Shown one piece after another: positions 1 through 7,914 of a stretch of 64,000 nucleotides of DNA. Within the stretch, counting starts at the first letter, position 1, and each line of letters opens with the position of its first letter. A program made the translations under genes and the position numbers. The DNA is taken from assembly GCA_023450935.1 (NCBI GenBank), contig JAEXGH010000004.1, positions 54,208 through 118,207 of the forward strand. The letters run 5' to 3'. This DNA is from Verrucomicrobiota bacterium (GTDB lineage: Bacteria > Verrucomicrobiota > Verrucomicrobiia > Opitutales > Intestinicryptomonadaceae). Below the pieces are notes generated by a model. The model was not told the DNA's origin and did no database searches. It saw only the letters and a program-made list of their open reading frames with translations.

Positions 1-694
1 AGCCGTTGCGCAGTGCGAAAATCACGCCGTCGGCGACTTCGTCGCAAGTGCCCGCGCGCCGGAGGGGAATCATGCTCATTTCAAGCTCGTAGCGTTCGGG
101 AACTATGCGTTTTTGTAAATTTTCCGTGGCAATCATTCCTGGGGCGAGTGTGTTGGCCGTAATCCCGTGCGCCGCCCCCCTGAGCGCGAACGAACGCGTC
201 AGCGCGTGCAGCCCCAAATTGCCTACCGTGTAGGCTACCATGCTCGGTTCTGCAGGATAATACGCGCGCGCCGACGAAACGTTTATTATTCTTCCCCAGC
301 CTTTGGGTTCGGCGTATTTAAAAAATTCAAGTCCGCACAAATACGGCGCGCGCAACTTTACGGCAATATTTTTGTCCCACCATTCGGCCTCCGATTCGTC
401 GGGACGGCGCGACAGTGGATCCACGCGCGCGTTGTTTACAAGCACGTCTACGCCGCCGTAGAGTTCGTTGAGGTCGGCAAACATTTTTACAATCGCGTCG
501 GGATTGGAAATATCGCAGACATACACCGCGCCGTCTCCGCCTTCCGCCTTGATCTCGTCTACAACAGCCTGAGCGCGTCCGACGTTGCTGTGGCAGTTTA
601 CCACAACAAAACAGTTCTCCGCCGCGAGGCGTTTGGCGATTGTCTTCCCGAGCCCCTGCGAAGAGCCCGTTACCAATGCAACTTTTTTATCCAT
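1..694 (-). CDS. SDR-family oxidoreductase, 3' end outside the window
   Basis: A Rossmann-fold short-chain dehydrogenase/reductase, expected to use NAD(P)H to oxidise or reduce a small alcohol or ketone in the cytoplasm. The first 231 residues are present and the gene runs off the left edge. The N-terminal nucleotide-binding motif TGSSQGLG is intact and the usual NNAG reads NNAR. The active-site serine lies in NVSSARAYY and the catalytic tyrosine is Y155. The usual YxxxK lysine is replaced by Asn at residue 159 (YTVGN), so activity may be altered. A strong AAGGAG site precedes the ATG at 694. The gene is transcribed away from the AraC regulator, and a paired operator lies upstream of its promoter, so it is probably a member of that regulon. 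Substrate is unknown. Confidence 0.88.
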   Translation of the reverse strand, partial: MDKKVALVTGSSQGLGKTIAKRLAAENCFVVVNCHSNVGRAQAVVDEIKAEGGDGAVYVCDISNPDAIVKMFADLNELYGGVDVLVNNARVDPLSRRPDESEAEWWDKNIAVKLRAPYLCGLEFFKYAEPKGWGRIINVSSARAYYPAEPSMVAYTVGNLGLHALTRSFALRGAAHGITANTLAPGMIATENLQKRIVPERYELEMSMIPLRRAGTCDEVADGVIFALRNG

Positions 695-738
695 AAAAAA
701 CTCCTTCTTTTTAATTCTTCCCGTTGCTCGGAGTATAG

Positions 739-804
739 ATTATAAAAATGCTTGACCGTTTTTCCATCTTTAAATAATGATATGCTTTAAAAGAAATGAT
801 ATGG
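739..804 (-). promoter_or_regulatory. Divergent SDR/araC promoter with paired AATGATAT operator
   Basis: On the minus strand TATAAT at 739-744 is a good -10 for the SDR gene, but there is no recognisable -35, as expected for an activator-dependent promoter. Two direct copies, AATGATATGC (776-785) and AATGATATGG (795-804), start 19 bases apart and lie just upstream of where the -35 should be. On the plus strand TTGACC (752-757) and TAATGA (775-780) form a likely promoter for the araC gene, whose -10 is overlapped by the first half-site. This fits activation of the SDR gene with self-repression of the regulator. The same paired site occurs at 3658-3686. Confidence 0.7.
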
Positions 805-1739
805 ACGCAAAACGGAAGTTCATCTGGAAATACGCCGACGACAACGAAATGATTTTCTGGCCGAAATCGGCAAAATGCAGCTTTCTTACTGGCTCTTCAA
901 GGTTGATTTCCGAAAGCTACATACAGCGCGGCGGCGGGCGGAGGGGAAAAATAGAGGCGGTCGGCAAAAACGTTCCGCCGATACTCGAGCACTTCGGAAT
1001 AGTATGGGCGGGCTTCTCGACAATGCCTAAATCTTTCTATCAAATTATAGGGAAAAGAAAATATTTTATGTTTTTTATTGTTGAAGACGGAAAAATGCCG
1101 CTTTCGGTCGGCAACAAAAAAACTGTTCTCTGCAGGCACGATTTTTTGCTTATTCCGCCCCGCGTGGACTTTGCGAAAATTTCAGTCGATAGGGGATATG
1201 CATCAACCCTTTGGGGCTTTTTGGACACTGAATGGTTCAGGAGCAAACGCGGACTTGCGGAGGTGGAAATTTACAGAAAACTCGGGTGCTCGGAGCTTGT
1301 TTTGCGCATCGTCCGCGCCTACGAATTGGGGGCGTATTCGGAAAACTGCAATACAGAAGTTCTGTGGAATTTGGCACGCGCGCTTGTTTCGGTTTTGAAG
1401 AAAAATTTGGATACGCCGCCCGCGCGCGATGTTAGGAAAATACGCAAATTCATCGACGCGCTCAAAAGGGGAGAATCGTTCGGCCTTACGCTTTCGGACG
1501 CCGCGAAAACGTTGGGCATACAGCCGTCCGCACTGAACGGCTATTGCCAGACACAGTATTCGGCGAGTTTTTCAAAACACTTGCAGTCGCTGAAAATGGA
1601 ATCGGCCCTCAAGCGTTTGGAACGCGGAGAAAGTGTCTGCGAAACCGCCCGCGGCTTGGGTTATGCAAACCAGTTCGTGTTTTCGCGCGCGTTCAAAAAA
1701 CACTTCGGAAGTTCTCCCAAAAACTTTGTCGGGCGTTGA
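801..1739 (+). CDS. AraC-family transcriptional regulator
   Basis: A 312-residue AraC/XylS-type regulator. The N-terminal two thirds looks like a sugar-sensing cupin domain. The last ~100 residues carry the two helix-turn-helix motifs, around LTLSDAAKTLGIQPSALNGY and ESVCETARGLGYANQFVFSRAFKKHFGSSP, the second being the classic AraC signature. ATG at 801 is preferred to the in-frame ATG at 777 because 777 would lie inside the predicted -10. It is flanked by an SDR gene and a glycoside hydrolase gene, both on the minus strand, and identical paired operators stand before both. It therefore likely activates a small carbohydrate-use regulon. The inducer is unknown. Confidence 0.9.
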   Translation: MDAKRKFIWKYADDNEMIFWPKSAKCSFLTGSSRLISESYIQRGGGRRGKIEAVGKNVPPILEHFGIVWAGFSTMPKSFYQIIGKRKYFMFFIVEDGKMPLSVGNKKTVLCRHDFLLIPPRVDFAKISVDRGYASTLWGFLDTEWFRSKRGLAEVEIYRKLGCSELVLRIVRAYELGAYSENCNTEVLWNLARALVSVLKKNLDTPPARDVRKIRKFIDALKRGESFGLTLSDAAKTLGIQPSALNGYCQTQYSASFSKHLQSLKMESALKRLERGESVCETARGLGYANQFVFSRAFKKHFGSSPKNFVGR

Positions 1740-1778
1740 AACGGCGAAGCGCGCGCGGCTGATTCGGCGCGTATGCGC

Positions 1779-1812
1779 AAAAAAAGGCGGCTCTTTCAGG
1801 CCGCCTTTTTTT
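1779..1812. terminator. Bidirectional terminator between araC and glycoside hydrolase
   Basis: GGCGGC (1786-1791) pairs with GCCGCC (1800-1805), flanked by A7 on the left and T7 on the right, so it can end transcription from both convergent genes. Confidence 0.88.
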
Positions 1813-1830
1813 GCGCTGAAATTTCGGCGT

Positions 1831-3537
1831 TTACTTTCCCAAATTGCCCCAGCAATCGACCGAACGCACCTTGTATTGCGAAGCGTCGGTTGAATCTACT
1901 TTGAACTTTGTGTCAACCGTGGAGGCAATCTGCTTGCCGTTTTTGTAGATTCTGTAGTAGCGGTGCTCGGGCGTGCGGTCGGGAATCCAAATCAGATTTC
2001 CTTTGTAAATTGAAACCCCGTTGATTGCCGCGGGCGTGCGGTCTTGGTAGTCGGTCGTGAAGAAGCACACAGACTTCGCGGGGATTTCCGCCGTGAAAGA
2101 GTCGCCTTTGGGGACAATCGTGCACTTGGCGTCCTGCAAATCGTTGAATTTGTTTTGGGGGACGTTGCCTGCCTCGTAGACATACATTCTCAGCGGCTTT
2201 ACGATTTTCTGCTTGCTGTCCACCGAAATTTTCTTCGCGCCGCCGCGGTTGATTACCACTACCGACATCGTTCCGTCGCCGTTTTCGACCGCGCCCGTGC
2301 GGACGGTGTAGTCGGAGGAAACGGAGGGTAGCACGGTAGAGCCTGCGCGGAAAAGCTTCGCCAAATAGCCCATTGCGTAGAGTTCGGGATACGCCGAATA
2401 GTCTCCCTCGCGCGAGCCCCAGCGGAACATTCCCCACTTGTTGTATTTTATGTCGAGGCGGTAGACGCAGCGCGCGGCCTCGAAAATTGCCTGCTGGCGG
2501 GGCGAGTGCCCGTCTTCGACAAGGAAGGGGTCGGGGTAGTCGCAGAACGACCACGAAATGCAGCCGAGCGCGCCCGAGTTCATCGCCGCAACGCCCACTT
2601 CGAGCTTCGCCAAAACGGCCTCTTTGGCGGTTTCGGGCTGGCGGACGTTGTAGCTGAAGTCGTCAACCATAACCGGCGACGAGTTCCAGACCGAGCAGAA
2701 CCCGTATTCGCCCAACAGGAAACGCTTGTTCTTGCGCAACGACATTCCCACGAGCTTGTCGAAATATTCCCTGTATTCGCCGTAAAGACGCAGGTCGTCA
2801 ACGCGGCGTTTGTAGACATACCAGTGCGCGCAATAAAGCCCGACGTATTCGTCCATGTTGTCGATTGCCCACTGGATTGAGTCGATTCCCTTTTTGAGGT
2901 TTGTCGTTACCGCAACGTCTGTGGCTATTATTTTGATGTCAAGCCCGCGCTTTTGGAACGCCCAGTAGAGGGCGTCATTGTATTTTGCAAACAGGGGCAT
3001 GTTGCCGATGAAGTAGTCGAACCTGTTGCCCGAACCGAGCTCGTTTGTCAGACAGTAGTAGCGGATTTTTCGGCAGTCGCGAACCTTTATCAAATACTCC
3101 AGATTGGCGGCGATTTTGTCGGCGTATTCTTCGGGGTTTATTTTCTCGGGAAACGACGGCATGGGGCCGGGGCAGACGTAGAGCGTGGTGTCGGCAAGCC
3201 TGAAAGTTTTGTCGTAGTAGTCGGCGAACCTGTCAAGCTGCGATTTTGGACAGTCGTAGTTGGCGGTGTAGACGCGGCAGAACGTGGGCGAAATTTCGCG
3301 GAATGTTTTCAGCGCGCGCTGGTTCATGAACGCGTCGTCCATAACTGGCGTAAGCGACGCCTCCGAGTTCTGGAAACCGAACCCGCCGAAGAGCCAGCGC
3401 ATGATGGGCTTTTCGATTTTTATCTCCGCCGTTGATTGATCGGAACTTGCCGACGCCGCTTTTGCCTGCTCCGCCGAGAACGCACACGCCCCGAGCATTG
3501 TGGCAGCCGCCGCAATAAAGATTTTGCCGTATTTCAT
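1831..3537 (-). CDS. Exported clan-A-like glycoside hydrolase
   Basis: A 568-residue exported enzyme likely to hydrolyse a plant or host glycan. An N-terminal signal segment ends near MLGACAFS; Cys18 makes a lipoprotein possible. The middle looks like a TIM barrel with a probable acid/base Glu166 in CLTNELG and a probable nucleophile Glu277 in LLGEYGF, the two-glutamate pattern of clan GH-A. The C-terminal ~120 residues look like a beta-sandwich plus a fibronectin-like tail (YRIYKNGKQIAST). The start at 3537 is set by AAGGAGG nine bases upstream and by the signal peptide. The exact GH family cannot be assigned from sequence alone. The paired AATGATAT operator 121 bases upstream ties it to the neighbouring AraC regulator. 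Confidence 0.82.
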   Translation of the reverse strand: MKYGKIFIAAAATMLGACAFSAEQAKAASASSDQSTAEIKIEKPIMRWLFGGFGFQNSEASLTPVMDDAFMNQRALKTFREISPTFCRVYTANYDCPKSQLDRFADYYDKTFRLADTTLYVCPGPMPSFPEKINPEEYADKIAANLEYLIKVRDCRKIRYYCLTNELGSGNRFDYFIGNMPLFAKYNDALYWAFQKRGLDIKIIATDVAVTTNLKKGIDSIQWAIDNMDEYVGLYCAHWYVYKRRVDDLRLYGEYREYFDKLVGMSLRKNKRFLLGEYGFCSVWNSSPVMVDDFSYNVRQPETAKEAVLAKLEVGVAAMNSGALGCISWSFCDYPDPFLVEDGHSPRQQAIFEAARCVYRLDIKYNKWGMFRWGSREGDYSAYPELYAMGYLAKLFRAGSTVLPSVSSDYTVRTGAVENGDGTMSVVVINRGGAKKISVDSKQKIVKPLRMYVYEAGNVPQNKFNDLQDAKCTIVPKGDSFTAEIPAKSVCFFTTDYQDRTPAAINGVSIYKGNLIWIPDRTPEHRYYRIYKNGKQIASTVDTKFKVDSTDASQYKVRSVDCWGNLGK

Positions 3538-3619
3538 ATAAGATAACCTCCTTGTCGTTAAAATATCCGACGCCGACACCGTCGAAAATGTTCCGTGCCT
3601 GCCCGCCGATACAGAACCG

Positions 3620-3686
3620 ATTTTACAAAACCCTCCTCCCCTTATCCAGCAAAAATAAATGATATACTTTATGAAAAATGATATGC
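3620..3686 (-). promoter_or_regulatory. AraC-type paired operator and -10 of the glycoside hydrolase gene
   Basis: AATGATATAC (3658-3667) and AATGATATGC (3677-3686) repeat 19 bases apart, the same spacing as at 776-804. A -10-like TAAAAT lies at 3620-3625 on the minus strand, 32 bases from the operator edge, against 31 bases at the SDR promoter. Orientation relative to the target gene is also the same. Confidence 0.7.
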
Positions 3687-3765
3687 TCTTGCTCCGTTCA
3701 TACAAAACCCAAGAACCGCCCCAAATAAATATACCGCCACACCCGACCTAACTTCCAGTCCCGCA

Positions 3766-3951
3766 ATAGTATTGTAAATACTGTAGTCAAGAAAAATTTC
3801 CCCAACTACCTATATTAGAATATATAAACTACTTTCCGCTTCAGTGTATCTTCCCCGCTTCGAGACAAATAAAAATGCCCTTAATTTCTGTATTAAATTG
3901 ATTCTTAAATAATTAAATGATTTTATATGACTACAGTATTTACAATACTAT
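3766..3951. repeat. 24-bp perfect inverted repeats, each holding a palindrome
   Basis: Positions 3766-3789 and 3928-3951 are exact reverse complements over 24 bases. Each arm contains the palindrome AGTATT-GTA-AATACT. The arms end in TA dinucleotides, as in IS630/mariner-type miniature elements. The ~138 bases between are AT-rich and hold no gene. The right arm overlaps a candidate -35 (TTTACA, 3939-3944) of the gene at 3989, so an operator pair is the alternative. The stretch 3688-3765 shows nothing else. Confidence 0.72.
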
Positions 3952-3988
3952 AACCTATTAGTCATACAATTAAAACAAAGGAATCAAT

Positions 3989-4426
3989 ATGGCAATATAC
4001 GGAGCAGGATCTGTATGGGAATCGGGTGAAGAAATGGAAAATTTCTTTACTAACAATAATTTTGCTTTGGGGTGGAATTATACACGCGCAGAAGATTTAT
4101 ATGGACTTATATCCTCGATAAAAGCCGGCGACATTATTTACCTCAAATCAAAGTCCCCAAAATCTTCGAGAATGAATGTAAAGGCAATAGGTATAGTTAC
4201 TGAACCTTTTGTTCATCACTTAATTGCCAATAATATAGAGTTTGGCGTGTTGATGGGAATGAGTGGGCTTACCATAGGAGTTAAATGGGTTGTGAAAATA
4301 CCGTTTGAACTGAAGATAGAAGAAGAACATGGCAAATTAACAACTTTCCGCCCGTCAACCTTCTACGAAGAATTTCTTCCGAGTGTCCAACGTGAAATAA
4401 TAAACCATCTAACCAATCAATTTTAA
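3989..4426 (+). CDS. Small PUA/EVE-like hypothetical protein
   Basis: A 145-residue cytoplasmic protein without signal peptide or membrane helix. It begins MAIYGAGSVWESGEEM and contains a central AGDIIYLKSKSP segment followed by a beta-rich stretch. This general pattern (GxGxxW start, GDxIxLK core) recalls small PUA/EVE-fold proteins that bind modified nucleic acid bases, but I am not certain of the family. AAAGGA precedes the ATG at suitable distance. Codon use and base composition are much more AT-rich than the surroundings, which suggests recent transfer. The next gene starts 17 bases downstream and is probably co-transcribed. Confidence 0.68.
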   Translation: MAIYGAGSVWESGEEMENFFTNNNFALGWNYTRAEDLYGLISSIKAGDIIYLKSKSPKSSRMNVKAIGIVTEPFVHHLIANNIEFGVLMGMSGLTIGVKWVVKIPFELKIEEEHGKLTTFRPSTFYEEFLPSVQREIINHLTNQF

Positions 4427-4443
4427 CTCAACAAAATATAAAA

Positions 4444-5820
4444 ATGAAAAAAATATTATTATTCATACAAATAGGAATTCTTTCATATTCGGCGTTTGCG
4501 GAATATCGTCGTGATTATGAAAATTATAATGGGCAGGACTTAAGCAATCGTGTTTTTGACGGCGGAAGAAACTCTGAAGTTTTTTTTAGGTATACTACTT
4601 GGGTAGGCGCAAATTTGTCTAATTCTAGGTTTGGGGTTGTTTTAGGGGTATTCCCTAATCAGTACGGACAAAAAATTTATCTGACAGGAGCTGACTTTAC
4701 AGATGCTAACCTCTCTGGTGTTTTATTTGACGCCAAAGAAAATGGTTGTAGTGCGCAGATATTTTTAGATGGTGCAGTTTTTGAAAATGCTAATATTTCC
4801 TATGCGAAATTTTACGGTGCTTCTGGCTTTACGAAAGAGCAACTGTATTCTACTGCAAGTTATAAAAACAAGAATCTTCGAGGAATAGAACTTTCGGCAA
4901 AAAACTTAAGTGGTTGGAATTTTTCGGGACAAGATCTTACTTCGGCGGATTTTAGTTCTTCATCTCTAACGGATGCTGATTTTTCAGACTCAATAATTAC
5001 AAATGCCTTTGTAGCGACAGCAAGTAAAGAACAAATATATTCAACAAGATCATACAAAGAAAAAAACTTAAGTGGAGTTGCGTTCCCTAATATAAGAGGT
5101 TGGGATTTATCGGGGCAAAATCTTATGTCATCGAAAATAGTCAACTATGGTGTTGATACAAATTTAACAAATGCTGATTTACGAAATGCAAAATGGAGAA
5201 CAAGTGAAATATCTCCGTTTTGTAAAAACACCTTATGGACTGACGGCGAGATTAAGAATTTCTCAATGGCATCAGCTGAATATAGTTTCTCTATTCGCAA
5301 GTATGTTCCTGCCACAGAAGGAGGAGAGATGATAAACGCCAAGATTGTTGATGATGCTACAATTTCGGGCGGGGCGGTTTTGACGCTTGAAGAAGGGGCA
5401 ATTTTGGAGGTAGCGGCGGGTAAAACGCTTACTGTATCTGACGGAGAAATAATCTTCAACGTAGATGCAGTCTCAAACGACACAAAGCTTTTACTCAATA
5501 GTGGTTCAAAGTTGGTTTTTGATTCCGACTCAAAAATAACAATAAACCTCGACGGCGAAATTTCGGCCGATGATTCCTACGTATTTTCGGTAATTCAACC
5601 TGCGTCAGATTCCTACATTTTGGGAATGGATTCGATACAAAAGGAGAACATTACGCTCAACGTAAACGGGGAAGCCTATGATGCCGACAAATGGGGTATT
5701 GATTATAACCCCACAACAGGCAAATTTAATATCAATGTGAACATTCCCGAGCCAGCGACCTACGCGGCAATCTTCGGCGGTTTGGCTATTCTTTTAGCTT
5801 TCGCGAAGCGTCGCCGATAG
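4444..5820 (+). CDS. Exported pentapeptide-repeat protein with PEP-CTERM anchor
   Basis: A 458-residue surface protein of unknown role. Residues 1-19 form a signal peptide. Residues ~25-280 contain pentapeptide-type repeats such as ADFTDANLSG, LTSADFSSSS and LTNADLRNA, which build a right-handed quadrilateral beta-helix. The motif LYSTASYKNKNLRGI occurs again as IYSTRSYKEKNLSGV. Residues ~300-430 are a second beta-rich module (AVLTLEEGAILEVAAGKTLTV). The C-terminus is a PEP-CTERM sorting signal: PEPATYAAIFGG, a hydrophobic helix and RRR. The first two thirds are AT-rich, while the last third has the host composition, so the gene looks like an acquired module joined to a native anchor. No Shine-Dalgarno site is visible. 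Confidence 0.85.
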   Translation: MKKILLFIQIGILSYSAFAEYRRDYENYNGQDLSNRVFDGGRNSEVFFRYTTWVGANLSNSRFGVVLGVFPNQYGQKIYLTGADFTDANLSGVLFDAKENGCSAQIFLDGAVFENANISYAKFYGASGFTKEQLYSTASYKNKNLRGIELSAKNLSGWNFSGQDLTSADFSSSSLTDADFSDSIITNAFVATASKEQIYSTRSYKEKNLSGVAFPNIRGWDLSGQNLMSSKIVNYGVDTNLTNADLRNAKWRTSEISPFCKNTLWTDGEIKNFSMASAEYSFSIRKYVPATEGGEMINAKIVDDATISGGAVLTLEEGAILEVAAGKTLTVSDGEIIFNVDAVSNDTKLLLNSGSKLVFDSDSKITINLDGEISADDSYVFSVIQPASDSYILGMDSIQKENITLNVNGEAYDADKWGIDYNPTTGKFNINVNIPEPATYAAIFGGLAILLAFAKRRR

Positions 5821-5873
5821 GCGTTCGCCTATGCGGCTCTTACAAGAGTTAAAGAGTTGCTTTAATAAATACA

Positions 5874-5914
5874 AAGACCGCGCGGATACGTCAGTATGCC
5901 GCGCGGTCTTTTTT
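5874..5914 (+). terminator. Strong rho-independent terminator
   Basis: GACCGCGCGG (5876-5885) pairs perfectly with CCGCGCGGTC (5899-5908) and is followed by T6. It ends the 3989-5820 unit. Confidence 0.93.
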
Positions 5915-5959
5915 CAACTCTTTCTTGCCTAATTTGCAAAATCAATTTTTTAACTTTCC

Positions 5960-6124
5960 TAAAGTGGCGGCGGCGGGCAAAGCCCATTCGACTTTGCCTG
6001 TCATTAAAGTTGCGCTACTTTAACCAAAGTGCAAAGGCGAATTGCCCAAGGCAATCGCCGCCGCTTACGAAAGGCTAAACTTAAACCAAAGAGTAAAGGC
6101 GAATTGCCCAAGGCAATCGCCGCC
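5960..6124. repeat. REP-like hairpins, including a 62-bp-period direct repeat
   Basis: Bases 6022-6062 and 6084-6124 are near-identical direct repeats (two differences in 41). Each contains GGCGAATTGCCC-AA-GGCAATCGCC, an imperfect hairpin followed by GCCGCTT or GCCCCTT. A related hairpin, GGCAAAG...CTTTGCC, lies at about 5977-5999. Similar hairpins occur at 58378, 58576 and 58637. The 5821-6145 gap holds no gene. Confidence 0.7.
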
Positions 6125-6145
6125 CCTTTCGAAATAATAAAATAT

Positions 6146-7015
6146 TTAGAAACCTGTGGAGAAGAATTGGAGCTGGTAGGGGAGGGCGTTGTTCCAGTAG
6201 GGAGAGTTGTGTTTGCCCGGGCGCGAAGTATAGTCGTGCGGAATATTGCGGTAGAGCAGCTCCTTGTGGAGACGTTCGTTGACCTTGAAGAAGAAGTCGT
6301 CAACGCCGCATTCAAAGGCAATCCTGATTGAGTTCGGCTTGAGAAGATGAAGCTGGTTCATTACCGTATGCGATTCCCAATTCTGCCAGTTTTTTGCCGA
6401 ATCGCCGAGCGATTTCGCCATATCCCAGCTGTGGGGGAACGGGCGAATGTCAACGCCGCCGCTCATCGAACCGCACGCGCCGAATTTATCCTGATGGCGG
6501 AAGCCGAGCCAAAGCCCTCCATGTCCGCCCATGCTAAGCCCAGTGATGGCTCGCCCTTTGCGGTCGGCGACAGTTCGGTAGTTGGCGTCAATATAATCGA
6601 TAAGCTCCTTGGAGACGAAAGTTTCGTATTTCAATTTCGGGTCAACGGGGCTGTCCCAATACCAGCTGCGCTGTCCGTCGGGACATACAATAATCATGCC
6701 GAATTTCGACGCCAGCTTTTGGAGGTCGGGCCTTATGCGCGTCCAGGTGAGGTGGTTTCCGCCGAAGCCGTGGAGCAGATAGAGCACGGGGAATTTTTTG
6801 TCGGGGTTAGCCGCGTAGGCGTCAGGAAGGACTACTACATTGAGAACGTCCTTGTCCATCGACTGGCTGCGAACCGGAACAACCGAGACGTTTTGCGCGG
6901 CTTCCTTTACCGCCGATTTTTGAGCCGCTTGGGGCTGTTGTGCCGATACGAATGCAGGGGCGAACGCAAGCACTGCCGCCGCAAACAACGCTTTCAGAAT
7001 GATTGATGTTTTCAT
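6146..7015 (-). CDS. Exported esterase of the esterase D / feruloyl esterase type
   Basis: A 289-residue alpha/beta hydrolase of the PF00756-type putative esterase family, which includes carbohydrate acetyl- and feruloyl-esterases. Residues 1-25 form a signal peptide ending AFVSA. The oxyanion region is YLLHGFGGN. The nucleophile serine is in GLSMGGHGG, the acid is probably in CGVDDFF, and the histidine is in PGKHNSPYW. Length is typical for a single-domain enzyme. It likely removes acyl groups from polysaccharide in the periplasm or outside. Its promoter (TTGACT, 17 bases, TACAAA) puts the transcript start only ~6 bases before the ATG. Confidence 0.88.
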   Translation of the reverse strand: MKTSIILKALFAAAVLAFAPAFVSAQQPQAAQKSAVKEAAQNVSVVPVRSQSMDKDVLNVVVLPDAYAANPDKKFPVLYLLHGFGGNHLTWTRIRPDLQKLASKFGMIIVCPDGQRSWYWDSPVDPKLKYETFVSKELIDYIDANYRTVADRKGRAITGLSMGGHGGLWLGFRHQDKFGACGSMSGGVDIRPFPHSWDMAKSLGDSAKNWQNWESHTVMNQLHLLKPNSIRIAFECGVDDFFFKVNERLHKELLYRNIPHDYTSRPGKHNSPYWNNALPYQLQFFSTGF

Positions 7016-7027
7016 AGATTCGGCGCG

Positions 7028-7056
7028 TTTGTATGCTCTTTGCGCGAAATAGTCAA
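7028..7056 (-). promoter_or_regulatory. Promoter of the esterase gene
   Basis: TTGACT (7051-7056) and TACAAA (7028-7033) are separated by 17 bases. The -10 ends 12 bases before the ATG, so the leader is very short. Confidence 0.65.
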
Positions 7057-7177
7057 CAATTAAGCGGACGGAATGAATCCCCTACGGGGGAACGGCGTTT
7101 GTTGTATTTGAAATTTTTTCTGCGGAATCGGGCGAACTCGCGCATAGGGTGTTTGCCGCGTGCGGCGGAACGCATGG

Positions 7178-7744
7178 CTACAAAGTTGCGGCTTCGACGA
7201 TTTTTTTTGCAGTCAGCCCCGCGAGCGATTTCGTGGAATACCCTGCGGAATTGACGTTTAGCCGCTGGGTTGCGCCGTCCGAATTGCGCTTTATTTGCAC
7301 CGTAACGGAGGCCTTGATTGCCGAATTTACCACAGAATACGATTCCACAACGGCCGAAATTTCGTATGTATGCGTCGGCTTTTTTTCGTGCAAAAGCTCG
7401 GCGATTTTTGCCTCAAGCGCGTCGCGGAAATCGCGGGCGGGGTCGGTCGAAACAATTTCCGCCGACTCCACCACAACAGTGGGAGCCGCTTCCACGACAA
7501 CCACTCGCGGCGGCATGATTACTATTGGCCGCGGCGCGGGTCTGTGTCGGGGCGGACACGGCGGAGGTGGCGTCGGGCGGGGAGGGGCAAAGTGCAAAGG
7601 CCGCGGCGGCGGGCAGGGGCGCGGATTTATAACTATGCGCGTAGACCCGAACGAGACAGAGCCGAACGCACGGGCGGCTAAAACATCGGTTGAAAGCAGA
7701 CCGCACACCAAAGCGCATGCAAGCGCAAAATTTATATTTTTCAT
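7178..7744 (-). CDS. Exported proline-rich hypothetical protein
   Basis: A 188-residue protein I do not recognise. It has a signal peptide (residues 1-23, ending VLAARA). Next comes a strongly Pro/Arg-rich stretch at residues ~42-80 with repeated PPRP and PPCPP blocks. The C-terminal half (residues ~95-188) is a predicted alpha/beta domain. Downstream of the Pro-rich region there are two short valine-rich strands (PPRVVVVEAAPTVVVES). It could be a periplasmic protein with an extended linker. The divergence from neighbouring reading frames and the clean signal peptide support it as real, although no clear Shine-Dalgarno site or promoter is seen. Confidence 0.68.
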   Translation of the reverse strand: MKNINFALACALVCGLLSTDVLAARAFGSVSFGSTRIVINPRPCPPPRPLHFAPPRPTPPPPCPPRHRPAPRPIVIMPPRVVVVEAAPTVVVESAEIVSTDPARDFRDALEAKIAELLHEKKPTHTYEISAVVESYSVVNSAIKASVTVQIKRNSDGATQRLNVNSAGYSTKSLAGLTAKKIVEAATL

Positions 7745-7865
7745 ATTGCGTTAAACGCCGAATGCGCGGAAAGAGTTTCGTCCGAAAAATTTTTGCGGCT
7801 TCGGCGGAAGGCGGACGGGCGCGGGCGAAGGAAGGGCTTGCGGTCTCCGTATTCGTTGAAATGCG

Positions 7866-7894
7866 AAAAAAAGGCGCACCACTAAAGGCGCGCC
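7866..7894 (-). terminator. Terminator after fadL
   Basis: On the minus strand GGCGC (7894-7890) pairs with GCGCC (7877-7873), followed by T7 (7872-7866). It lies just after the fadL stop at 7915. Confidence 0.75.
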
Positions 7895-7914
7895 CGAGTT
7901 CCGTTGAATAAAAG

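Noticed and set aside
777..800. ATG at 777 as start of the AraC gene
   Set aside because: It lies in the predicted -10 and the operator half-site; ATG 801 fits better.
6022..6124. Direct repeats as a possible CRISPR array
   Set aside because: Only two copies, with a short non-variable intervening segment and an internal hairpin; no cas genes nearby.
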